From positions 1 through 5,410 of the forward strand of contig CAIPUJ010000117.1 of NCBI GenBank assembly GCA_903868205.1: DNA of 5,410 nucleotides. The letters are read 5' to 3'. Below are positions 1-5,410 of the stretch, piece after piece (the first letter of the stretch is position 1; every line of letters starts with the position of its first letter). A program made the translations under genes and the position numbers. This stretch comes from an uncultured bacterium (GTDB taxonomy: Bacteria > Patescibacteriota > Minisyncoccia > Phycocordibacterales > GWA1-40-21). The notes beneath the pieces were generated by a model. The model was not told the origin of the DNA, did not search any database, and worked only from the letters and a program-made list of their open reading frames with translations.

Positions 1-55
1 AGAAATGAAAGCTTCAAAGACAGTAGACGAAGCTATGGCAGACCTTAATCTCTAA
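1..55 (+). CDS. 3' end of an unidentified upstream gene (partial)
   Basis: One + strand frame, with codons beginning at position 2, runs open from the window edge to a TAA at 53-55 and encodes a tail ending KTVDEAMADLNL. The other two frames stop earlier, at a TGA near position 6 and a TAA at 46-48. A strong intrinsic terminator begins 17 bases after this stop, as expected for the end of a transcription unit. The seventeen visible residues form a charged, probably helical C-terminus and are too few to name a family. In many bacteria trmD follows rpsP and rimM, but nothing here identifies either one, and the terminator separates this gene from trmD. Confidence 0.5.
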   Translation, partial: EMKASKTVDEAMADLNL

Positions 56-71
56 TATATTTTAAGATTTT

Positions 72-111
72 AAAAACAAAACCACCCGGAAGGGTGGTTT
101 TGTTTTTGTTT
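72..111 (+). terminator. Strong Rho-independent terminator
   Basis: Bases 72-87 and 92-107 are perfect reverse complements, giving a 16-bp stem. The G+C-rich top (CCACCC/GGGTGG) is closed by the loop GGAA, which fits the stable GNRA tetraloop class. The descending arm runs straight into a T-rich tract interrupted only by G (98-111). It lies just downstream of the TAA at 53-55 and upstream of trmD, so it should end the upstream unit and isolate trmD from read-through. The T tract is on the + strand side, and the A-rich ascending arm would also give a U-rich tail in the reverse direction. No - strand gene ends here, so a reverse role is not needed. Confidence 0.93.
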
Positions 112-138
112 ACAATATACAGTCTTTTGTGTTATTGT
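109..138 (+). promoter_or_regulatory. Candidate trmD promoter
   Basis: TTTACA at 109-114 matches five of six bases of the sigma70-type -35 box. It is followed after 18 bases by TATTGT at 133-138, a four-of-six -10 box. The -35 box overlaps the tail of the preceding terminator. Initiation about seven bases past the -10 box would start the transcript at about 144-147, at or within a few bases of the trmD ATG at 147. There is no purine-rich Shine-Dalgarno sequence before that ATG, which fits a leaderless or near-leaderless mRNA. The site is inferred from consensus matching only. Confidence 0.4.
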
Positions 139-146
139 ATCTTTTA

Positions 147-827
147 ATGAATTTTCACATAATTACATTGTTTCCAGAATCTTTCAGCTCATATTTGAAT
201 GAGTCTATTTTGGCGCGTGCTATAAATAATAAAGTTTTAAAAGTAAACTTTTATAATCCTAGGGATTTTGTAAAAATTACAAAGGTACAGAAAATGAAAG
301 ACAAACCATATAAAAGAGTGGATGATATTCCATATGGTGGTGGTCCAGGAATGGTGATGCAAGCCGAACCAATAGCAAAAGCCATTGAGAAAGCTGTTGT
401 GAAAATAAAGAAAAATACTAAATCAAAAATTAAGATAATTTTCCTATGTCCAAATGGTAAACAATTTGATACTGATTATGCAAAAACCGCTGCAAAAAAG
501 TTTACTGATGTAATCATAATTTCTGGTAGATATGAAGGAATAGACGAGAGAGTAAATAAAATATTTAAGACAGAGAAAATTACAGTTGGTCCATTTGTGC
601 TCACTGGCGGGGAATTACCAGCTATGATTATTATGGACTGTATTTCAAGACAGCTAGATGGAGTACTTGGTAATAAGGCATCTCTTGAAGAAGAAAGGAT
701 TTCTAGTTCTGAAGTTTATACAAGGCCAGAAGTTTTAGAATTTAAAGGTAAGAAATATAAAGTTCCTCCAGTATTACTATCTGGAAATCATAAAAAGATT
801 GATGAATGGAGAATGGGTTTAAAATAA
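147..827 (+). CDS. trmD: tRNA (guanine37-N1)-methyltransferase TrmD
   Basis: TrmD methylates N1 of G37, next to the anticodon in tRNAs reading codons such as CCN and CUN, using S-adenosylmethionine; this prevents +1 frameshifting. It is a cytoplasmic homodimer of the SPOUT class with a trefoil knot. Family motifs visible, in numbering from the ATG at 147 (226 residues): N-terminal NFHIITLFPE, PYGGGPGMVMQAEP (62-75), GRYEGIDERV (127-136), VLTGGELPA (151-159), SRQLDGVLG (167-175), YTRPE and LLSGNHKKI. An in-frame GTG at 129 would add MLLYLL, but the family begins at M-x-F-x-I-I-T-L-F-P, so the ATG at 147 is preferred. No Shine-Dalgarno precedes either start. Oddities: about nine extra lysine-rich residues lie before the PYGGG motif. 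The Asp before the VLTGGE motif is Pro149. The linker holding the proposed catalytic Asp (E. coli D169) is about four residues shorter and has Glu183 there. Arg168, matching E. coli R154, is kept. The archaeal-type enzyme Trm5 is unrelated, so the identification is firm. Confidence 0.96.
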   Translation: MNFHIITLFPESFSSYLNESILARAINNKVLKVNFYNPRDFVKITKVQKMKDKPYKRVDDIPYGGGPGMVMQAEPIAKAIEKAVVKIKKNTKSKIKIIFLCPNGKQFDTDYAKTAAKKFTDVIIISGRYEGIDERVNKIFKTEKITVGPFVLTGGELPAMIIMDCISRQLDGVLGNKASLEEERISSSEVYTRPEVLEFKGKKYKVPPVLLSGNHKKIDEWRMGLK

Positions 828-829
828 AT

Positions 830-3800
830 TTATACCAACTCTTTCATTCTATCTATTATTAAGCTTATTTCTCCATTTCTTTCAGAAATTTTTGCTATCA
901 TGGCCACACATTTTTCTGGAACAATTATACTTTTATATTGCGCATATGTACGAGGGAATACCACAGCTTCTATTGTATCTGTAAGGTCAGCTATTTTTAT
1001 AAAAGCCATTGGCTCGTTTTTCTTCGTCATTATTTCTCTGACTTCCTGGATTATTCCACCCACGGCTTTACCATTATCCACTAGTTTTTTCATGGCTTCT
1101 GTTTCTTCTTTTATTTTCTTTATTGTAATTTGTTGTTTTTCAAAAATATGTTTGTATTTATCAAGTGGGTGTCCAGAAATATAAAGACCTAGGAGATCTT
1201 TTTCCCATGCGAGTTTGGCTGTCTGAGTAGCTGGTTCTGCTGGTTCAAGTTTAAAACTTTCATGTTTTCCACCTTCAAAAATACCAAAAAGAGAATCTTG
1301 ATCTGAAGACATTTTTCCTACATCTTTGTTATATTTCAAAAGATTTTCAACGTTCGCAAGAAGTTGCCCTCTTTCACCAAATTCATCAAGAGCACCGGTT
1401 TTAATAAGAGGCTCAAGAGATCTTTTGTTTAAATTTTTATCAACTATTCTTTCTAAGAAATCTGAAAGAGATTTGAATTTTCCTTTATTTTTTCTTTCAG
1501 AAGTAATTGCTTTTGAAATACCTTCACCGAAGTTTTTAATAGAAGTAAGTCCAAAACGAATTTTGTATTGCTCTCCGGGATTTTCTGGTTTAACAACAGA
1601 AAATGGACTGAAGCTTTCATTTACTGATGGTGGAAGTACAGGGATTTTCATTTTGTTACATTCCGTGATGAATTCACCAATTTTTTCTACATCTCCTTGG
1701 TCGGCGGTCATAACAGCAGACATATAGATTTCTGGGAAGTTAGCTTTCATATATGCTGTTTGATATGCGACTCTTCCATAGCTCGCAGCATGGGAATTGT
1801 GAACTACAATGTCGTTGGCAATGAAGTTGTGATGTGGGGGAAGGGTAATATCGTATGTTATTTCTTTACCAGACTTTTTAATAGAAACAATCTCATCCCA
1901 ATATATGTCAGAATTTGCTATTTGTAAGAGTTCGTCTGATTTCAGGTATTTCCCAATTATTTTTATAACTTCTCTTTGATATCCTATTTTTCTTTTATCA
2001 AATGAAAATAGTCTTTTTGATAGGTTTGTTTTTTGGGAAATTTCTGCTACAGAAATATTCTTTTCTTTCATTATCTCTCTTATTTTTTCTAATATTTCAG
2101 CTGGTATTATATCTTTTGTTCCTCTAGCGGAGTACAGAGGAGTATTTTTAGTTAGTTCTACTAACTTTTTTATATCTTTCTTTTTATTTCCAATTAAGTA
2201 TTGTCCTGCTGAAGCAAGGAATTTTCTCAAATTTTCTCTGTGAGATATTACAACTGTATATCCTGGCATTAATTTACCTCTATGTTTAAAAGATTTTGTA
2301 TGGATTGTAGAAAGAATCTCGAGTCTTAGGAGTAGGTGTTGCATATCTTTTGCAAGTTCTTTAGAACTTGTCGCGTAATATGTTTGTTCGTTTGAAATAC
2401 TAACACAGCCATCTCCTTGCCACATTTTACCCATGAACACAGAGAGAGTTTCTTTATTCCACCCGTATACACATTCCGGAATCTTTTTTTCTGTAGCTTT
2501 TTTATTTTTCAATCCTAATTCTTCAATCCAAGAGTTTAAAGTGTTACCCTTTTTCTGGTCTTCTTGTCCACAGTAAACAGATGCAGCAGATTTACTTCTA
2601 TCAATAGTATATTTGAAATTCTCAAAAGATTTACAGTTTTTAATGAAATCTTTTATTTCATCTTCTCTGGTAGAATAGAAATAAATTCCATGTGGGTGGC
2701 AAAGATTACCTTCAGAAATGAGATATCCTAAGACAGCTGCTTTTTCTTTATCTTCTTTTTTACCTAGAAGCAGGGACAAGTTTCTTGGTACTGCTATTCT
2801 TTCTCCTGTTTTTATTTCTCCTATATCTTTCCATCCAGAAAAAGCAAAGAGGGGATGATTTGAAGTTGCTTTTATTGTTCTGCCTGATTTTGTTTTGACT
2901 TCAAATACCTCTTTTACACCATTTTCTAAAACTGAAATTACTGGTTTTTTCTCTAACAAAAACTTGCTATCCATCGTCAGAATTTCTGGTTCTAGATTCT
3001 TTTCGTATATTTCTTTTGTTGTAAATACCCTTCCGCTTTTTGTATCAGAAATTCTAGTGTCTCCAGTTAGACATTTATTAAACCCATACGCAGCGAAAGG
3101 CTCGATGAGTTTCCAAAGAGTCTCTGCTTTTTTTTCTGTAAGTCCACCAGCAACGAAACCTTTTAGTAATTTTTCTTTTTGCTTTTCCATTTCCTCTGGG
3201 ATTTTTTTACCCATAGCTTTTCTAAGCTTGTCCGCTTCAAGCCAAGAATATCCAGCGAGTTTAATAGCCGTAAGCATAACGTCGTCTTGATAGGTGATAA
3301 CACCGTATGATTGATCGAGAATATCTTTGAGTCTTGGATCTAGATATTTAATCAAGGCTGGATTATGTTTTCTTTCAATATATTGAGGAATAGACTCAAT
3401 AGGGCCAGGTCTATAAAGGGCCACCATAGCGTTTATATCGTGTATAGTCGTTGGCTTTAGCTCCTTAAGGTACTTTGTCATTCCTGAGCCATTGAGCTGA
3501 AATAGGCCTATTGTCTCGCCTTTAGCGAGCATTTCAAAGGTCTTTTTGTCATCTAGAGGTATCTTTTCAATATCAATATCTATATCCTCAATCTTCTTTA
3601 CACGATCTACTGCATCAGCAAGAATTGAAAGGTTTTTAATTCCAAGGAAGTCGAACTTTAGAAGTCCAACACCATCTTCTCCGACTCCATGCATATCGTA
3701 TTGAGTAATAATTTTTCCTTCACCCTTCGGGTCGTATTGAAGTGGAACATAGTTTGAAAGATCGTCTGGGGCGATAACAACACCGGCTGCGTGTACAGAA

Positions 3801-5320
3801 ATGTGTCTAGCACAACCCTCAATTTTTTGTGCCATATCAATAATTGTTTTTGCATCTTCCTCCTCGTTGTACATTTCTTTTAGCTCGGCAACTTCTTTTA
3901 ATGCACGATCAATTGTCATCGGGAATCCTTGAGCACCCATTGGAATTAATTTTGCAATTTTGTCTGCCAAAGGAAGAGGGAAGCCCATCGCACGAGCGAC
4001 GTCTCTACATGCGCCACGAGCCATCATAGTTCCAAATGTTCCTATTTGAGCAACATTTTCTTTTCCATATTTTTTTCTAGCATATTCAATAACCTCATCG
4101 CGTCTATTATCGGCGAAGTCCATATCGATATCGGGAGCAGAAGGTCTCTCTGGATTTAAAAATCTTTCAAACGGAAGTTTGTAGGCTAGGGGATCTACAT
4201 TTGTAATTCCTGTGACATAAGTTGTGAGAGATCCTGCAACAGATCCTCTGATGTTTGTGTAGATTCCATTTTCATGCGCAAAACGAAGAAGGTCTGATAC
4301 TACAAGGAAGTACTGAGGATATCCTTTATCATGAATAACTTTTAATTCGTATTCAAGACGGTCTATAACTTCTTTGGAATGTGGTAGTCCTCTTCTGTCT
4401 ATTCCTTCGTAAGCGACTCTTTTAAGTTCATCGTCATATGAAAGGCCACTTTCTACTACGAATTTCGGGAATTTCCATTTACCAAGTTCGATTTCAACAT
4501 TACACATATCTGCAATTTTTTGTGTATTTTCTATAGCTTCTGGTTCGTCTTTGAAATATTCAGCGGCTTGATCTCCCGAAATAAATGAGAAGTTGTCGGC
4601 ACTTTCCCTTTGTTCTCTATCAGAAAAATCAGAGTGAGAATTTACCTGTACTAGAGTGTCTCTCGCTTTCTTGTCTTCTGGGTGTAAATAATATACATCT
4701 TGTCCTGCAACAAGATTTGAATTTGTTTCTTTTGCGAGTTTCTTTATTTTTTCCTTGAGTTCAAGTTGTCCTTCTATTTCTGGATGATGAGTAATTTCTA
4801 AAAAGAAATTTTCTGCACCATAATTATTTTTATAGAAATCTACTAAGCCTTTAGCTTTTTCTGTATCTCCATTTTTTAGTGCGTATGAGGTCTCAGCAGA
4901 AAAATGAGGCAGTATACAAATAAGTCCATCTTTATATTTTTCTATTGTTTCTTTGTCTATTCTTGGTTTGTAATAGAAACCTTCAAAGTATGAATCGGTA
5001 ACAAGTTTAATTAAATTTTTATATCCAACTTCATTTTTTGCTAGAAGTACTAATCTTGTTCTTCTATTATCTACTCCGCCTTGTTTATCTTTTCTTTTTC
5101 TGCTTGCAACATAGAAATCTACTCCGATAATTGGTTTGATTTCATTTTTTTTACAGACTTGATAGAAATCTATTATTCCATACATATTTCCAGCATCTGT
5201 AAGGGCAAGGGCGGGCATTTCTAGCTTTTTTGCCATCTTAACAAGATCCTTTATTTTAGGTAGGGCATTCAAAAGTGAATAGTGGCTATGGGTATGTAAA
5301 TGGATAAACTTCGATGACAT
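830..5320 (-). CDS. dnaE: DNA polymerase III alpha subunit with in-frame intein
   Basis: This is the catalytic subunit of the replicative DNA polymerase (C-family, DnaE type), made as a 1496-residue precursor; removal of the intein (750-1175) leaves about 1070 residues. In order: a PHP domain (about 5-275) opening with FIHLHTHSHYSLL; the polymerase palm with RGSVAGSL (358-365), PDIDMDF (396-402; D397 and D399 match E. coli D401 and D403) and LLKFDFLG (D557 matches D555); ALYRPGP (634-640) and ITYQDDVM (675-682); the fingers motif GFNK/SHAASYG split by the intein; helix-hairpin-helix repeats (about 1211-1310); a clamp-binding motif QDSLF (1341-1345); the conserved LLGLYISGHPLD (1376-1387); and an OB fold (about 1418-1495). 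The protein ends there, without the tau-binding C-terminal domain of E. coli DnaE. All three palm aspartates are intact, so the spliced enzyme should be active. PHP ligands are mostly lost, so a separate exonuclease is probably needed for proofreading. The ATG at 5320 gives the normal family N-terminus. A perfect TATAAT lies 8 nt upstream and there is no Shine-Dalgarno. The gene converges on trmD with a 2-nt gap. Confidence 0.97.
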   Translation of the reverse strand: MSSKFIHLHTHSHYSLLNALPKIKDLVKMAKKLEMPALALTDAGNMYGIIDFYQVCKKNEIKPIIGVDFYVASRKRKDKQGGVDNRRTRLVLLAKNEVGYKNLIKLVTDSYFEGFYYKPRIDKETIEKYKDGLICILPHFSAETSYALKNGDTEKAKGLVDFYKNNYGAENFFLEITHHPEIEGQLELKEKIKKLAKETNSNLVAGQDVYYLHPEDKKARDTLVQVNSHSDFSDREQRESADNFSFISGDQAAEYFKDEPEAIENTQKIADMCNVEIELGKWKFPKFVVESGLSYDDELKRVAYEGIDRRGLPHSKEVIDRLEYELKVIHDKGYPQYFLVVSDLLRFAHENGIYTNIRGSVAGSLTTYVTGITNVDPLAYKLPFERFLNPERPSAPDIDMDFADNRRDEVIEYARKKYGKENVAQIGTFGTMMARGACRDVARAMGFPLPLADKIAKLIPMGAQGFPMTIDRALKEVAELKEMYNEEEDAKTIIDMAQKIEGCARHISVHAAGVVIAPDDLSNYVPLQYDPKGEGKIITQYDMHGVGEDGVGLLKFDFLGIKNLSILADAVDRVKKIEDIDIDIEKIPLDDKKTFEMLAKGETIGLFQLNGSGMTKYLKELKPTTIHDINAMVALYRPGPIESIPQYIERKHNPALIKYLDPRLKDILDQSYGVITYQDDVMLTAIKLAGYSWLEADKLRKAMGKKIPEEMEKQKEKLLKGFVAGGLTEKKAETLWKLIEPFAAYGFNKCLTGDTRISDTKSGRVFTTKEIYEKNLEPEILTMDSKFLLEKKPVISVLENGVKEVFEVKTKSGRTIKATSNHPLFAFSGWKDIGEIKTGERIAVPRNLSLLLGKKEDKEKAAVLGYLISEGNLCHPHGIYFYSTREDEIKDFIKNCKSFENFKYTIDRSKSAASVYCGQEDQKKGNTLNSWIEELGLKNKKATEKKIPECVYGWNKETLSVFMGKMWQGDGCVSISNEQTYYATSSKELAKDMQHLLLRLEILSTIHTKSFKHRGKLMPGYTVVISHRENLRKFLASAGQYLIGNKKKDIKKLVELTKNTPLYSARGTKDIIPAEILEKIREIMKEKNISVAEISQKTNLSKRLFSFDKRKIGYQREVIKIIGKYLKSDELLQIANSDIYWDEIVSIKKSGKEITYDITLPPHHNFIANDIVVHNSHAASYGRVAYQTAYMKANFPEIYMSAVMTADQGDVEKIGEFITECNKMKIPVLPPSVNESFSPFSVVKPENPGEQYKIRFGLTSIKNFGEGISKAITSERKNKGKFKSLSDFLERIVDKNLNKRSLEPLIKTGALDEFGERGQLLANVENLLKYNKDVGKMSSDQDSLFGIFEGGKHESFKLEPAEPATQTAKLAWEKDLLGLYISGHPLDKYKHIFEKQQITIKKIKEETEAMKKLVDNGKAVGGIIQEVREIMTKKNEPMAFIKIADLTDTIEAVVFPRTYAQYKSIIVPEKCVAMIAKISERNGEISLIIDRMKELV
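1286..1300 (-). other. Beta-clamp binding motif QDSLF in DnaE
   Basis: Residues 1341-1345 read QDSLF, which fits the sliding-clamp binding pattern Q-x-x-L-F. It lies in a variable linker between the helix-hairpin-helix region and the LLGLYISGHPLD motif, where E. coli DnaE carries its internal clamp motif QADMF. It should tether the polymerase to DnaN for processive synthesis. Confidence 0.8.
1796..3073 (-). mobile_element. DnaE intein with LAGLIDADG homing endonuclease
   Basis: This 426-residue insertion (DnaE residues 750-1175) interrupts the family motif FAxYGFNKSHAA exactly between Lys749 and Ser1176. Splicing features: block A starts with Cys750 in CLTGDTRI; block B has T819-S-N-H822 in ATSNHPLF; block F is YDITLPPHHNFIAN (D1157, H1164); block G is DIVVHN, ending in His1174-Asn1175; the +1 extein nucleophile is Ser1176. 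All standard catalytic positions for cis-splicing are present. Between blocks B and F lies a homing endonuclease with two LAGLIDADG-type helices: LGYLISEGN (864-872, acidic E870) and VFMGKMWQGDG (961-971, acidic D970). With both acidic residues kept, it may still be active. A helix-turn-helix-like segment follows. The reading frame is unbroken. Hand-counted G+C is about 32%, against about 39% in the adjacent polymerase core and about 34% in the 3' extein, so the composition difference is modest. It would move by cutting intein-less dnaE alleles at the GFNKSHA codons. Confidence 0.96.
1940..2095 (-). other. Helix-turn-helix-like segment inside the intein
   Basis: DnaE residues about 1076-1127 run ILEKIREIMKEKNISVAEIS, then QKTNLSKRLFSFDKRKIGYQ, then a helical REVIKIIGKYL. 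The spacing of a leading helix, the ISVAEISQKTNLSKRLF core and a closing helix resembles small XRE/Cro-type helix-turn-helix domains, as does the pattern 'S-xx-E-I-S-xx-T-x-L-S'. It sits after the second LAGLIDADG half and before splicing block F. It probably helps the endonuclease recognise its target DNA, as extra DNA-recognition regions do in some large inteins. The fold is inferred by eye and is not confirmed by a profile match. Confidence 0.55.
4691..5308 (-). other. Degenerate PHP domain of DnaE
   Basis: Residues 5-210 form the PHP (polymerase and histidinol phosphatase) domain. Metal-dependent 3'-5' exonuclease PHP domains, such as that of Thermus DnaE, use nine ligands. By motif alignment the positions read: H9 and H11 kept (HTH); Asp of SLLDG is N18; His of LTDHGN is A43; Glu of GxExYV is D68; His of HLxLLA is R89; Cys of GCLSGE is H139; Asp of NDVHY is D208 (kept); and the His of the same motif is Y210. 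Only three of nine are unchanged and two are conservative replacements. The domain therefore probably keeps a structural role, as in E. coli, without proofreading activity. Confidence 0.7.
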
Positions 5321-5328
5321 ATTTGTAT

Positions 5329-5334
5329 ATTATA
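5329..5334 (-). promoter_or_regulatory. dnaE promoter -10 box
   Basis: Read on the - strand, this is a perfect TATAAT whose last base is 8 nt from the dnaE ATG at 5320. Transcription starting six to eight bases downstream would give a 5' leader of about zero to two bases. The region 16-18 bases further upstream holds only T-rich weak -35 matches, and there is no TG extension. No Shine-Dalgarno sequence precedes the ATG, which supports leaderless translation. Confidence 0.6.
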
Positions 5335-5360
5335 GCTTTTATTTGAAAAATCAAAAAGCT
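5334..5360. repeat. Imperfect inverted repeat upstream of dnaE
   Basis: AGCTT (5334-5338) pairs with AAGCT (5356-5360), and inside it TTTGA (5342-5346) pairs with TCAAA (5351-5355) around an AAAA centre. Three unpaired bases (TTA) sit on the left arm only. The dyad begins at the edge of the -10 box and covers the spacer and -35 region of the dnaE promoter, so it could be an operator. The arms are short and AT-rich, so chance is possible. Confidence 0.3.
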
Positions 5361-5391
5361 GAAATTTTTACGTATTTACAAACATTATTAG

Positions 5392-5410
5392 GTGAGTAAA
5401 TTAGACAAGG
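5392..5410 (+). CDS. Possible start of a divergent gene (partial)
   Basis: A GTG at 5392 opens a + strand frame reading MSKLDK to the window edge, directly after an in-frame TAG (5389-5391). The surrounding AGGTGA resembles a Shine-Dalgarno sequence but overlaps the start itself, so it could equally serve a start beyond the window. Six codons cannot identify a family. An alternative is the tail of a - strand gene: the - strand frame from 5410 stays open to a TGA at 5353-5351. Neither option is well supported. Confidence 0.2.

Noticed and set aside
129..146. GTG at 129 as the trmD start, adding MLLYLL
   Set aside because: The TrmD family starts at M-x-F-x-I-I-T-L-F-P, which matches the ATG at 147. 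The extension is hydrophobic, has no Shine-Dalgarno and overlaps the candidate promoter -10 box.
900..1184. 94-residue + strand frame with hydrophobic, membrane-like sequence
   Set aside because: It is the antisense shadow of the dnaE OB-fold region. Its hydrophobicity comes from reading AT-rich lysine/glutamate codons in reverse, and dnaE motifs are intact on the - strand.
1326..1927. Two overlapping + strand frames (1326-1727 and 1697-1927)
   Set aside because: Both lie opposite conserved dnaE and intein sequence, match no family I know and have no supporting start signals.
1796..3073. Group I or group II intron instead of an intein
   Set aside because: The insert is fully in frame, carries protein-splicing blocks A, B, F and G, and both junctions fall exactly at Cys1 and His-Asn/Ser.
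1796..3073. Strong compositional evidence of recent transfer of the intein
   Set aside because: Hand-counted G+C of the intein (about 32%) is close to that of the 3' extein (about 34%). Only the conserved core is higher (about 39%), so composition alone does not show recent arrival.
2895..3290. 131-residue + strand frame across the intein N-terminal junction
   Set aside because: It is a serine/phenylalanine-rich shadow of the - strand. It spans both extein and intein codons and so cannot be an independent conserved gene.
3658..4029. Short frames on both strands in the dnaE palm region
   Set aside because: They are out of frame with the catalytic palm motifs (PDIDMDF, LLKFDFLG), which prove the dnaE frame here.
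5351..5410. Tail of a co-directional - strand gene ending in TGA at 5353-5351
   Set aside because: The nineteen open codons are common by chance in such a short stretch. The encoded residues suggest nothing, and a dedicated dnaE promoter lies downstream.

Overview
The window holds two complete, convergent housekeeping genes and the ends of their neighbours. The sequence is AT-rich: by hand count, G+C is about 39% in the dnaE polymerase core, about 34% in the dnaE 3' part and about 32% in the intein. It uses the standard genetic code. The short tRNA methyltransferase with a lysine-rich insertion, the short polymerase III alpha subunit that stops after its OB fold, and the lack of Shine-Dalgarno sequences suggest a reduced-genome bacterium, perhaps of the Patescibacteria/CPR (Parcubacteria-like). 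That placement comes from recalled family resemblance, not from a search.

Layout: positions 1-55 carry the last codons of an unidentified + strand gene. A very strong intrinsic terminator follows at 72-111. A promoter-like stretch then leads almost directly into trmD (147-827, +), which encodes the tRNA (guanine37-N1)-methyltransferase. Two bases after the trmD stop lies the stop codon of dnaE, which fills 830-5320 on the - strand. dnaE has a perfect TATAAT box 8 nt before its ATG. The last ~90 bases contain this promoter, a small dyad and possibly the start of a divergent gene.

The main point of interest is in dnaE. The 1496-residue reading frame is a ~1070-residue replicative polymerase interrupted by a 426-residue intein (residues 750-1175, positions 1796-3073). 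The intein sits in the conserved GFNK/SHAA motif, four residues from the place I recall for the cyanobacterial split DnaE inteins. It has intact splicing blocks, a two-motif LAGLIDADG homing endonuclease and a likely extra helix-turn-helix segment, so it looks like a complete mobile element that must splice itself out before the polymerase can work. The N-terminal PHP domain of the same polymerase has lost most of the nine metal ligands of proofreading-active PHP domains. The C-terminal tau-binding domain of the E. coli type is absent, while a QDSLF clamp-binding motif is kept.

The two genes have no direct pathway link: trmD acts on tRNA for reading-frame maintenance and dnaE copies the chromosome. 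They share a tail-to-tail boundary with no visible terminator, and both appear to be transcribed from promoters placed so close that their mRNAs would be nearly leaderless.
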